64,000 nucleotides of DNA. Source: AP-15 sp963833745. GTDB lineage: Bacteria; Pseudomonadota; Alphaproteobacteria; ATCC43930; CGMCC-115725. The position numbers and the translations under genes are program-made. This document shows, piece by piece, positions 47,656 through 56,799 of the stretch (positions are counted from its first letter, which is position 1; the number at the start of each line of letters is the position of its first letter). The stretch lies in assembly GCA_963833745.1 (NCBI GenBank), contig CAWHZD010000007.1, forward strand, positions 744,001 to 808,000. The letters run 5' to 3'. The notes below the pieces were generated by a model. The model worked only from the letters and a program-made list of their open reading frames with translations, did not search any database and was not told the origin of the DNA.

Positions 47656-49491
47656 TCAATCGGGGTCGAAGCGGTCGCGATAGTCGAGACGCAGCGCCGG
47701 GTCTTGATCCTCCTTACGCAGGAGGCAGTTGCCGACGACGAGCACGTCGATCTCGCTGCCCATAAAGCAGCGGAACGCGTCCTCGGGGGTGCAGACGATC
47801 GGTTCGCCGCGCACGTTGAAGCTGGTGTTGACCAGCACCGGGCAGCCGGTCAACGCCTTGAACCGGCTGATCAGGGCGTGATAGCGGGGGTTGGTCTCGC
47901 GGTGCACGGTCTGGATGCGGGCGGAATAATCGACATGGGTCACCGCCGGGATGTCCGAGCGCGGGATGTTGAGCTTGTCGATCCCGAACAGACCGCGCTC
48001 GGTCTCGCTCATTTGCCGGCGGCGGCGTTCGACCACGCCGGCAACCATCAACATGTACGGGCTGTCGCCCTCCAACTCGAACCAGTCGGCGACGTCCTCG
48101 CGCAAGACCGACGGGGCAAACGGACGGAAGCTCTCACGATATTTGACCTTGAGGTTCAAGGTACGCTGCATTGTCGGGCTGCGCGCATCGGCGAGGATCG
48201 ACCGCGCCCCGAGCGCCCGCGGCCCGAATTCCATGCGGCCCTGAAACCAGCCAACCGCCTTTTCCTCGGCGAGCGCGCAGGCGGCGCGGGCGACGATCTC
48301 GTCGTCGCATTGCTCCGTGAAATCAGCACCGGCGGCGGTCAACCGCTGACGGATCTCTTGATCGTCGAAAGCCGGGCCGAGATAGCCGCCGGACATGCTG
48401 TCGATTTCGTTCGAGGGTGCTCGCGGACAATCGAGCTCGAGGTGGTAGGCGGCGAGTGCCGCGCCGAGCGAACCGCCGGCATCGCCCGCCGCAGGCTGCA
48501 CCCACACATTGGCGAACCTGCCGTCGCGCAGCACTCTGCCGTTGGCGACGCAGTTGAGCGCCACCCCACCGGCGAGACATAAATTCCGGGCGCCAGTTTC
48601 CGCCGCTAAAGAGCGCGTCAGCCGCAAGATGACCTCTTCCGTGACGCTCTGGATCGAGGCGGCGAGATCCATGTGCACCGGCTCAAGCCATTCTTCGGAC
48701 CGTCGCGCCGGCAGGCCGAACAGCGCCGCAAAGCGCTCGTTGGTCATACGCAAACCGGTGCAGTAGTCGAAATAATCCTGGTTGAGCCGAAAGCTGCCGT
48801 CCTCTTTTAAGTCGATCAGATGATCGAGGATGGTCTGCGCAAAACGCGGCTCGCCATAGGGCGCGAGACCCATGACCTTGTACTCGCCGGAATTGACGCG
48901 GAAGCCGGTGAAGTCGGTAAAAGCCGAGTATAGCAGCCCCAGGGAATGCGGGAAACGGATCTCCTTCAGCATCGTAATCCGGTTGCCGACGCCGAGCCCC
49001 GCCGAGGTCGTCGTCCACTCGCCAACCCCGTCCATCGTCAGGATCACGGCATCGTCGAAAGGAGATGGGAAAAAAGCCGAGGCCGCATGGCTCAGATGAT
49101 GCTCTGAAAATAGTAGACGGCTGTCCCAGTCGAAGTCGGGTGCTGCCGCGCGCAGCCGTTTAGTCAGCATCTTCTTCTGGAACAGCTTATCCTTTAGCCA
49201 CAGCGGCATCGCTTCGCGGAACGAGCGAAAACCACGCGGGGCGAAAGCAAAGTAGGTTTCGACCAGCCGGTCGAATTTGAGCAAAGGCTTGTCGTAAAAA
49301 GCTACGCGATCGACTTCGCCAAGACCGATGCCGGCTTCCGCCAAACAATAAGCGATCGCGTTTGCCGGATACCGGCTGTCGTATTTTTTGCGAGTGAAGC
49401 GCTCTTCCTGAGCGGCGGCGATGATATGCCCGTCCTCGATCAGCGCCGCAGCGCTGTCGTGGTAAAAGGCCGAGATACCGAGGACGCGCAT
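47656..49491 (-). CDS. NodU/CmcH-family carbamoyltransferase
   Basis: A 611-residue protein with an N-terminal Kae1/YrdC-like ATPase fold (VLGISAFYHDSAAALIEDGH, metal site FSEHHLSHAASAFFPSPFDD, LTMDGVGEWTTTSAGLGVG) and a C-terminal carbamoyltransferase domain (GRMEFGPRALGARSILADAR, LVNTSFNVRGEPIVCTPEDA). Such enzymes move a carbamoyl group from carbamoyl phosphate to hydroxyls on sugars, polysaccharides or secondary metabolites. It is preceded by a truncated sxtJ, its usual partner. No other polysaccharide or metabolite genes are near, so the acceptor is unknown. Confidence 0.9.
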   Translation of the reverse strand: MRVLGISAFYHDSAAALIEDGHIIAAAQEERFTRKKYDSRYPANAIAYCLAEAGIGLGEVDRVAFYDKPLLKFDRLVETYFAFAPRGFRSFREAMPLWLKDKLFQKKMLTKRLRAAAPDFDWDSRLLFSEHHLSHAASAFFPSPFDDAVILTMDGVGEWTTTSAGLGVGNRITMLKEIRFPHSLGLLYSAFTDFTGFRVNSGEYKVMGLAPYGEPRFAQTILDHLIDLKEDGSFRLNQDYFDYCTGLRMTNERFAALFGLPARRSEEWLEPVHMDLAASIQSVTEEVILRLTRSLAAETGARNLCLAGGVALNCVANGRVLRDGRFANVWVQPAAGDAGGSLGAALAAYHLELDCPRAPSNEIDSMSGGYLGPAFDDQEIRQRLTAAGADFTEQCDDEIVARAACALAEEKAVGWFQGRMEFGPRALGARSILADARSPTMQRTLNLKVKYRESFRPFAPSVLREDVADWFELEGDSPYMLMVAGVVERRRRQMSETERGLFGIDKLNIPRSDIPAVTHVDYSARIQTVHRETNPRYHALISRFKALTGCPVLVNTSFNVRGEPIVCTPEDAFRCFMGSEIDVLVVGNCLLRKEDQDPALRLDYRDRFDPD

Positions 49492-49596
49492 AGCGGTCTC
49501 CGAACGGTCAAGGACGCCGGCGTCCGATCGCGGCGAACAGCCTGCCGCCGCGACCGCCAGCTGGCAACACTTCCCGGTCGGACCCGCGACGCTCGT

Positions 49597-49791
49597 TCAG
49601 AGCTGCCGGGTCATGAAGGTTTGCCGGTCGTCCTTCGCGCGACGGCGGGTGAGCCAATAGGTCGATGCTTGCCGGTCCAGGCGTAGCTGCAACGGATCCC
49701 TGCCCGCTAACCGCATGATAAGGCCGATTGGCGTCACCACCGCGAAAAACAAGATCGCCATGACGATCGAGCTGGACATTCTGGAGAGCAT
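49597..49791 (-). pseudogene. SxtJ-like membrane protein, truncated
   Basis: A 64-codon frame reading SSIVMAILFFAVVTPIGLIM, then RLAGRDPLQLRLDRQASTYW. It matches the C-terminal half of SxtJ-type membrane proteins, which normally have about 130 residues and accompany NodU-type carbamoyltransferases. The N-terminal half, with its other helices, is missing; the frame begins four bases after the stop of the ketopantoate-reductase-like gene. It could still be translated by coupling, but is probably a remnant. Confidence 0.6.
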
Positions 49792-49795
49792 GGGT

Positions 49796-50860
49796 TCAGT
49801 TCAGCCGGAGGTCGGTGATGTGGCGCGGGTCCTGTTTCAGTTCGCCGCGCTCGACGCGCTTCACGATGTCGACAAGGCGCTCGTTGGCGCGGGCGTTGAT
49901 GCCGGCCTGCTCGCCCTCGCGGACAACAAAGCCGTTGAGGAACTCGATCTCCGTACGCCGCCCCTTGGCCATGTCCTGACCCATCGACGGCCGCTGATCA
50001 GGCGAGCCGCGCCCCACCCGCGACAGCCGCCGAGCATCGTAGATTTTAAGTGCCTCAGCATCGCCCTCGCCGGCGCGAGCTATGGTTTCGGGCGGCAGAT
50101 GGTCGATCTCTTCGAGCTTGTAGCCGCGCGCCTGGCCGATGCGGATCGCCTCGCTGCCGAGCCGTGCCTGGAAATGCCGGATCGCCTCGTTCTGCGCGAT
50201 CTGCGCACCCGCGAGTCCGGTACAGGCCGAGACGCCGTTCGCCATTGTGTTGGCGACGAGCTTCGACCAGCGCTCGCCCCACAGATTGTCGGTGACCTTG
50301 GCGCTGTCAGCGTAGGAGACCAGCCGGCAGATTTCGTTCGCTCGGTCGGTGATCGCGCCGTGCACCTCGCCGGTGCGGTAGACGGTGTGTACCGCCCCGC
50401 CTTTGACGCCGCCGCGATGGACGTGGCCCGGCTCGACCAGGCCGACGCTGATGTTGCTGGCGATGCAGCCTATCGTCTTGCCCCAGCCGACGACGCCGGC
50501 GATCGTCTCCTCGTTCATGCAATTCTGCAATGATACGACATAGCCGCCCGGCGCCAAGTATTGCCGGATCAGCAGCGCGGCCCATTGGGTGTCGTAGGAT
50601 TTGGTACAGACAAAGGCGATGTCGATCGGTACTTCCTTGCTCAAATGCTGCGCCTCGGTCAGGTGCAGAGCGCGCATTTTTACACTGAACGGCTCGTCGC
50701 CCTCGTGATGGGTAATACGCAGCCCGTTTTTTTTCATTTCGTCGACATGGGCCGGCCACATGTCGATAAAGCTCACGTCTTCGCCGGCGCGCGCCATATG
50801 CGCCCCGGTATAGCCGCCGACCGCGCCGACGCCGACAATGGCAATCCTCTTGCCCATCAT
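49796..50860 (-). CDS. Ketopantoate reductase family (ApbA/PanE) oxidoreductase
   Basis: A 354-residue NADP-dependent reductase. The nucleotide fold is IAIVGVGAVGGYTGAHMARA; VCTKSYDTQW carries the PanE-type Lys; LWGERWSKLVANTMANGVSA and KIYDARRLSRVGRGSPDQRP are family segments. At 354 residues it is longer than housekeeping PanE (about 300), so it may act on another 2-oxo acid. GGAGCACA lies before the paired ATG codons at 50860/50857; the open frame upstream to 51100 lacks homology. Confidence 0.8.
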   Translation of the reverse strand: MMGKRIAIVGVGAVGGYTGAHMARAGEDVSFIDMWPAHVDEMKKNGLRITHHEGDEPFSVKMRALHLTEAQHLSKEVPIDIAFVCTKSYDTQWAALLIRQYLAPGGYVVSLQNCMNEETIAGVVGWGKTIGCIASNISVGLVEPGHVHRGGVKGGAVHTVYRTGEVHGAITDRANEICRLVSYADSAKVTDNLWGERWSKLVANTMANGVSACTGLAGAQIAQNEAIRHFQARLGSEAIRIGQARGYKLEEIDHLPPETIARAGEGDAEALKIYDARRLSRVGRGSPDQRPSMGQDMAKGRRTEIEFLNGFVVREGEQAGINARANERLVDIVKRVERGELKQDPRHITDLRLN

Positions 50861-51311
50861 TGTGCTCCGTTCTAGGTCGGCGGCGATCGTAGCGCCATCA
50901 CGCCCATTATCGCATCGCAATCCGCTCGACCTTGTCGAGGCTGACCGCGACGCGCCGACGCCCCTTGAGCTGGCGCGCGGCGCCCAGCCGTAGTCGCGGG
51001 CAGAACGAGAATAACAGAGCCGAGGTGCTGCACGCCCAAGAGCGGTCCAGCCGCAGTTGCGCGGTCGGTCGGCCAGCCCTGTCCCCGCCCCCTGTTCCAC
51101 CCCGTTTCGTCAGGTCGAGATCAGTTGTCTGCAAATCCGAGACCTGAGGGAAGGACGGAGGCGACGGCGTCGCATCGCCCGCGTCTCTTTATCTCTCCTG
51201 GCGTCCGACGGCGTCCTTAGCTGACTGCGATTCGGCCGGCATCCCCCGCTCTCTCAGTCCGGCGCCGCTGCGGGGCTCGCGGCACGGCCCCCGCACTCTA
51301 AAGAGTTTATC
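50861..51311. other. Intergenic region, no gene recognised
   Basis: About 450 bases between two minus-strand genes. Only short frames without recognisable content are present, and no convincing terminator is seen. Confidence 0.45.
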
Positions 51312-51563
51312 TCACACAACCCGTCGGATCGCGTGGTAGGCAACAAGCACAACGACGGCCCCGATGATCGCTACAAACATGCTGTATAGATTGAAACCGG
51401 TCACTCCGGTCGCGCCGAAAAACCCAAACAACCAGCCGCCGACTACCGCTCCGATAACCCCGAGGACGATGTCGAGGAAGAAACCTTCACCTTCCTTATT
51501 CACGATCTTGCTGGCGATAAAGCCGGCGACCAGCCCAAGGATAATCCAGCCGATGATTGACAT
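51312..51563 (-). CDS. GlsB/YeaQ/YmgE-family membrane protein
   Basis: An 83-residue, very hydrophobic protein: MSIIGWIILGLVAGFIASKI, GFFLDIVLGVIGAVVGGWLF, FVAIIGAVVVLVAYHAIRR. This is the transglycosylase-associated/GlsB family, small inner-membrane proteins often induced by stress. The start at 51563 is seven bases after GGGG; an ATG six bases upstream (51569) is too close to that site. Confidence 0.85.
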   Translation of the reverse strand: MSIIGWIILGLVAGFIASKIVNKEGEGFFLDIVLGVIGAVVGGWLFGFFGATGVTGFNLYSMFVAIIGAVVVLVAYHAIRRVV

Positions 51564-51920
51564 TTCCATACCCCGATGTCGCAATTGGATTTAGCTGACA
51601 TTCCTCGGATTCCCGAGTTGTGAGCGGGATCGTCCGCTATTTTGGCCACGATAACAACCGGTTTCGAACCCGATAGGTGCAGCGTGCAGTCGAAATCGCC
51701 AGATGGCTCGCTTCACCAACCGCCAGGGGTTGTGTTCGCCAAAATCCTCGCGGATGTAGCGCAACCTTCGCGCGACTTTGCCTCTGGTCTTGGTTCAGCG
51801 GCTGCAGGCGAGCACCCGCGCGAACAGCCAGACGATCCGTAACGCGATAGTCGGCGAGGGGACGAACTCGTTCCCACGCGCAAAATCAACCCGAACGAAC
51901 GGTCGTTCGATCCGGCCACG
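51564..51920. other. Intergenic region, no gene recognised
   Basis: About 350 bases with no convincing frame. CGTCCGCTATTTTGGC at 51629-51644 is weakly like the GCTATCC motif noted near the AraC genes. Confidence 0.4.
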
Positions 51921-52343
51921 TCACTCATCGCGGCTGAGGATCTCGACGAGGCCGGCGGCGGGGTCGACGCGCAACTCGTCGCCGGTGTGGAACAGCGCCG
52001 TCACGTCGCCGTCGATGAAGCGGTCGACCAGCGCGACATTGGCAAAAGCCGTACCCTGAGCCAGGATCGGGTTGACCCGGTTGAAGATCAGCGCGCGCGG
52101 CACGATCGTGCGGGCCGCCATTTCGCGCAGCATCCAGGCGGTGGCGACGCCGCCCTTGGCGTTGTCGAGAACGAGAATGCGGTCGACATAGCTTTGCCCG
52201 GCGAGCTTATGGTCCCGCCGCGAGAAAATGCCTTTGATGCGGTCGAGGTCGTAGCGTGCGCTGAAATTGTCGGCGGCGACGAGCGCCGTGCCGACGACCT
52301 CCGGCCCGATCCCTTTATGGCAGCGCAGCAGGATCGGCCTCAC
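51921..52343 (-). CDS. AcnX (aconitase X) small subunit
   Basis: A 140-residue protein starting at a GTG (52343): RPILLRCHKGIGPEVVGTAL, with LDNAKGGVATAWMLREMAAR and PILAQGTAFANVALVDRF. It is the swivel-domain subunit (formerly DUF126) of aconitase X. Its GTG overlaps the TGA of the large subunit gene by four bases, which implies translational coupling. The pair forms a dehydratase with an Fe-S centre; known bacterial members act on cis-3-hydroxy-L-proline and archaeal ones on phosphomevalonate. Confidence 0.85.
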   Translation of the reverse strand: MRPILLRCHKGIGPEVVGTALVAADNFSARYDLDRIKGIFSRRDHKLAGQSYVDRILVLDNAKGGVATAWMLREMAARTIVPRALIFNRVNPILAQGTAFANVALVDRFIDGDVTALFHTGDELRVDPAAGLVEILSRDE

Positions 52344-53572
52344 AGCACGCGCCCTGCGACCGCCGAGCCGATGCAGCGTTCGAGGCTCGCCAGCGTCGGG
52401 CGATAGCCATAGCCGCCAATGATGTTGACGAGTTTTGCGGAATTGGTCATCAGCCGGGTCCAATGATTGGCCTCGGCCATCTCGCGGGCATAGCTCTGGT
52501 AAAAACAAATCCCCTCTGCGACGACGCCCCCCGCGATCTCGATCCGATTGGTCAGCCCCATGCGATCGGCGGCGTGCTTCAGCTCGGGCGAGGTTGTGAC
52601 CAGCAATGTCGTGTCGGGATGGATGCGGCGCCCGTCGAGCGCTTGGGCCACCGCCTGGATCTCAAACAATGACAATTGCGGCGCGCCGAATACGACGACG
52701 TCGAGCTTGTCGCCGGGCGCGGCGTAGCGCGCAAGAAACGTGTCGATTCCGGCGCGGTCAATCGCAACCGCCTCGGGTGGCGGGCCGGCGAAGACCGTCT
52801 TCTCGGCGGTGACCCCCGGCATGTGAAACAGGGCGATCGAACCAAAGCTCGCCATTGCCGTCCCGATATGCTTCAGCATGTCGGAGTTGGGGAGCTTCGC
52901 GATGCCCTCGATGACTGGAACCTGCCAATACGAGCCGCACATCTCACCGACGATGCCACCGACAGCGCCCCACTCGGCAAGGTCCCGCGGCGCTGCGACC
53001 AGTCGGAACCGCCGGGTTCCGCGCCGGCATTCATCGAGATGGTAGCCGTAGCGCGGCGCGCGGCCGGTCAATGCCGCCGCGAGTGCCGAGGGGCCCCCTT
53101 CGAAATTGCTGCGCGCGCCGAGGACGCTGTTCGAGTAAATAACGACCCCGGTGTCGCCATAGGCGAGATGCTCGCCCTTCACCGGGGCCATGATCGTCTG
53201 ATAGTTGATGCAGGTGTCGGTCATCAGCACGCCAAAAGCGCGCAAGGCGTCGATCGTCCGCCTTTCGAGCGCGGCCATCCAGCTGCTTTGACCAAGCCGC
53301 TGATAAACTGTGAAATCAATCCCGCGCGGATCGCTGATCGTCGGCACGCGCACCCGCCGCTCGGCTTCGGGCGCCGCAGCGAGCCCCTCCAGGAAGCGCA
53401 CGCCCGCCTCGCCTAGGGATTCGGTGTCGGCCATGATGTGCGCCTGCGACACCGGCACGAAATCGGCGGCATCGAAGAACTCGCCGACTGCTATTTGGTG
53501 CGCGATCCCCCAGCGCCTGACCTCGCCAAGCTCCCCGGCCAGCATCGCCCGTTCCTCGTCGGTCAGGCGCAT
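52340..53572 (-). CDS. AcnX (aconitase X) large subunit
   Basis: A 410-residue protein (formerly DUF521): ADFVPVSQAHIMADTESLGE, GVLMTDTCINYQTIMAPVKG, GVVIYSNSVLGARSNFEGGP, IVGEMCGSYWQVPVIEGIAK. The Cys residues in MTDTCINY, GEMCGSYW and the C-terminal ERCIG are plausible Fe-S or catalytic ligands. In proteobacteria, cis-3-hydroxy-L-proline dehydration to pyrroline-2-carboxylate is the best-known role, but no proline racemase or reductase gene is nearby to confirm it. Confidence 0.85.
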   Translation of the reverse strand: MRLTDEERAMLAGELGEVRRWGIAHQIAVGEFFDAADFVPVSQAHIMADTESLGEAGVRFLEGLAAAPEAERRVRVPTISDPRGIDFTVYQRLGQSSWMAALERRTIDALRAFGVLMTDTCINYQTIMAPVKGEHLAYGDTGVVIYSNSVLGARSNFEGGPSALAAALTGRAPRYGYHLDECRRGTRRFRLVAAPRDLAEWGAVGGIVGEMCGSYWQVPVIEGIAKLPNSDMLKHIGTAMASFGSIALFHMPGVTAEKTVFAGPPPEAVAIDRAGIDTFLARYAAPGDKLDVVVFGAPQLSLFEIQAVAQALDGRRIHPDTTLLVTTSPELKHAADRMGLTNRIEIAGGVVAEGICFYQSYAREMAEANHWTRLMTNSAKLVNIIGGYGYRPTLASLERCIGSAVAGRVL

Positions 53573-53911
53573 CGCGTCCGGCGCCGAAACACATTAGAGG
53601 GTTCGAGCGTGGTCTTCACTGGTATGGCCTTACCAAATCTCGATTATTTCACTTAACAAGTTCCTGGTGATGGCCGTACGCGGCCTCACCTGAAATATCT
53701 CTCGAGCGCTGCCATGTCGAGGAGAACGAGGCGGTTACGCTCGCCAGCTGTCGAAGAAGCCGTCGTGGATTGCGGCCGCTGTGCCTCTGGTGTGAGGATG
53801 GCGCTGCCAATTTGCTATGTTCGGCCAAGACCGCTTTTCAGGGGCAGGACAATTTTGGCCGGCACCCCCATAGTCGTCGGCGAGGGATGTCGGATAACAG
53901 GGGAGGGAACG
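53573..53911. other. Intergenic region between divergent genes
   Basis: About 340 bases that must hold both promoters. A plus-strand frame open from 53714 is in phase with the next gene, but has no ribosome site or signal-peptide features before 53912. Confidence 0.45.
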
Positions 53912-55057
53912 ATGGGCCACCATTCGATGGCACGGCGGCGCGTGTTGGCACTCGGTCTCGGCGGGATTGCCGGCCTCGGTCTCAGCGCGCAAACTCTGAT
54001 CGGAGGACGCAAGGCGATGGCCCAAGGCACGCCGGAAACGCTCGTCTATGTATCAAACGCCGGCAGCAAGGAAATCCTCGTCCTGGCGATGAACCGGGCG
54101 ACGGGGGCGCTCGAGCTGATCGAGAAGACCCCGGTTCCCGGCACCGACAAGCCGTCGCCGGCCAGTCTGCCAATGGCGACCAGCCCGGATAAGCATTTCC
54201 TCTACGCGCAACTCCGCAGCGAGCCGTATCCGGTCTCGACCTTTGCCATCGACCGGACCACCGGGCGGCTGCAACACGTGGCGTCAACCCCGCTGGTCGA
54301 CCAGATGGCGTACATCAACACCGACCGAACCGGCAAATTTCTGCTCGCCGCTTCCTATGTCGGCGCCAAGCTGGCGATCTACCCGATCAACGCACAGAGC
54401 GTCGTCGAGGCGAAAGCAACCCAGATCCTTGACACCAAGCCCAAGGCGCATTGCGTCGTCATCGATGCCGGCAACAAGCACGTCTATGTGCCGGTGCTCG
54501 GCGGCGACATCGTGATGGAGCTCAACTTCGATTCCACCACCGGCACGGTGACGCCCAACGGCCCGGGCCAGATCGCCGTCAAGGCCGGCGTTGGGCCGCG
54601 CCACCTGACCCTCCATCCCAATGGGAAGTTCGCCTATCTGATCACCGAGACGACGGCGACGATCGGCACCTTTGCGGTCGACCCGGCCTCGGGACGTCTG
54701 ACGGAGCTGCAATTCGTCGACACCAACGAATACAAGGAGCAGCCTGCGGCCTCGGATATCCATGTGACGCCGGACGGCAGGTTCCTCTACGGCGCCGAGC
54801 GCAAGACCAGCATGTTGATTGGATACAAGATCGACCCAGATAAGGGCACCCTGACCCAGATCGGCCGCTTCCCGACCGAGAAGACGCCGCGCGGCTTTGC
54901 CATCGACCCGCGCGGCAAGTTCCTGCTGTCGGTCGGCATGGACTCGGCAGCGATGACGGTCTACACGATCGACCAGGCGGACGGCGAGCTAAAGCCAACC
55001 GGCCACTACCCGATGGGCAAACAACCGAACTGGATCGAGATCGTCGATCTGAAGTGA
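53912..55057 (+). CDS. Secreted lactonase-family beta-propeller
   Basis: A 381-residue protein. MGHHSMARRRVLALGLGGIA gives an N-terminal export signal with Arg-rich start (possibly Tat), cleaved near KAMAQG. The rest is a seven-bladed propeller of the 6-phosphogluconolactonase/YkgB type (VGPRHLTLHPNGKFAYLITE, AASDIHVTPDGRFLYGAERK, GFAIDPRGKFLLSVGMDS). The ribosome site GGGGAGGG sets the start at 53912. The predicted location is periplasmic; the true substrate is unknown. Confidence 0.82.
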   Translation: MGHHSMARRRVLALGLGGIAGLGLSAQTLIGGRKAMAQGTPETLVYVSNAGSKEILVLAMNRATGALELIEKTPVPGTDKPSPASLPMATSPDKHFLYAQLRSEPYPVSTFAIDRTTGRLQHVASTPLVDQMAYINTDRTGKFLLAASYVGAKLAIYPINAQSVVEAKATQILDTKPKAHCVVIDAGNKHVYVPVLGGDIVMELNFDSTTGTVTPNGPGQIAVKAGVGPRHLTLHPNGKFAYLITETTATIGTFAVDPASGRLTELQFVDTNEYKEQPAASDIHVTPDGRFLYGAERKTSMLIGYKIDPDKGTLTQIGRFPTEKTPRGFAIDPRGKFLLSVGMDSAAMTVYTIDQADGELKPTGHYPMGKQPNWIEIVDLK

Positions 55058-55209
55058 CGCGACACGTCTCGCATTCTGACCGGACCCAGGCGTATGGTCG
55101 GCGTTGTCGTCTCAGAGGCGGCAGCAATACCGGCTCTCTACAACTTCAGCTCGCGCAGCTGCTTCGGACGTGCCAGCGCCGCTCTCGCGAAATCCGCGTC
55201 AAACGACCG

Positions 55210-56263
55210 CTAGTCGCCAGGCCGGGTTACCAGCACCGCCGCTGGCCGCTGGCCCACCGCATAGGTTGACAATGGTGATAGCGCACCTGTCTCGCCGTTG
55301 ATGCGGTACGACGCCAGGCGTCCGGATGCTGTGCCGGCGGCGAACAGGAAATGGCCGGCGGGGTCAAGCCCGAAGGCGCTGGGGACCGCTTCGGTGGACA
55401 CGTGCCCGACGGAAGTCAAATGCCCGCTGCCGTCGACGGCGAAACCGGCGATGCTGTTGTGGCCGCGATTGGCCACATAGAGAAATCGCCCCGACGACGT
55501 CAGGTGAATCTGGGAGCAGGTGTTCCGTGCCGTGAACCCGGCGGGCAGGGTCGTGATGGTTTGCACCGCAGACAGGGTACCGTTCGCACGGTCCAGCCGA
55601 TAGCCCGTGACGCTGCAGCCTTGCTCATTCGAGAAGTAGACGAGATCCCCGCTCGGGTGAAAGCAATAGTGGCGGGGACCGAGGCGTTCGGACGGCTCGA
55701 ACTCGCGATGGCGAATTGGCGATCAGACGGCCGGTCTGCGCATCGAACCGGAACTGCATGATCACATTAGGTCCGGGGTTTTGCTTCGGAGGTTCCAGGA
55801 CGTTGTCGTTGAGGCGCGCGATGTGCGGCACAAAGGCGAACTGGTTGGAGGGGTCCGTCGCAATCGCGTGGGCGCCGGTCGCCGTAGCCAGCCAATCGAG
55901 GGATGGAGCGCCGACCGCACCGTCCGGTCCAAGGTGGTGTACCGCCGCGCCGCCGCCTTGGTAATAGCAAGACAGCAGGTACCTTCCGGTGCGGTCGGGC
56001 GCCAGAAACGTCGGCGCGTGCGCGGGTGAGATGGTGCCCAGCAACGTTAGGCCCCCGGTGGGGCCGATCCGGAAGCTCGATATCGCCGGCCGGGTGCGAT
56101 GTCCGAGATACAGCGCTTGCCGGTCTGGGCTGATCGCGAGCACGGACGGTCCGCCCGCGACCGGCACCTCGGCCTGTGGCGTCAGCTGGCCGGTGTCGGT
56201 GTCCATGGTGAGGACCGCGACCTTATCTTCGTCTTGCAGGCAAACGTACACCGAGCACGGCAT
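55210..56263 (-). pseudogene. Lactonase-family beta-propeller, one-base frameshift
   Basis: MPCSVYVCLQDEDKVAVLTM to RFDAQTGRLIANSP is one frame. After about 55705 the homology continues in another as FEPSERLGPRHYCFHPSGDL, VYFSNEQGCSVTGYRLDR and SQIHLTSSGRFLYVANRGHN to the stop at 55210. One extra base explains it; the corrected length is 350 residues. It is a relative of the gene at 53912-55057, lying tail to tail with it, but without a signal peptide, so this copy would be cytoplasmic. Confidence 0.75.
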
Positions 56264-56799
56264 CTTTTGTCCTCCCTTGGGCTGCCGCCGAAGGCGGTAC
56301 GGTTGCCGCATTCTAGACCAACGCCTTCAAAAACGAAACCTTGCCCCCTAGGTGGTGCCGGGATGAGCCCAGTGGTCTGCCAGGTGACATTTTGAGCGGC
56401 AACCGGATCGGAGCGGCGTAACGTGTCTCGCAGACGCGGACGAGCTCCCGTGTCGCAATCGATGAACGTGTGACGCCAATAGATGAGCGTCAGAACCGTG
56501 GCGGGCATAGCGCCCGCTCAATGCCAAAATCTTATTGGAGAGACCAGCGCCTCCGCCCGCCGTGCATCCGCGATAGCCAATGCGCATCACCTCGGAGGTC
56601 CTCATCGGGTGCAGCGCGTTGGTAGGCGCGGCGGGTCCGGCGGCTCCGGCGGCCTTGAAGAAATTGGTGGCCGCGTAATTCGCAGGCAAACGCTTCCTTA
56701 AAACCTCAACACACAAGCTTTTGGCCGCAAAATAGATCGCCACTGATCGGTCAAGTTGAAAGCTGGAGGTCGAGGCACCAACCCTTTCGCGATACCGTG
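56264..56799. other. Intergenic region, no gene recognised
   Basis: About 535 bases. A minus-strand frame (56348-56743) starts MAIYFAAKSLCVEVLRKRLP but shows no known domain and has no clear ribosome site. It may be spurious. Confidence 0.4.
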
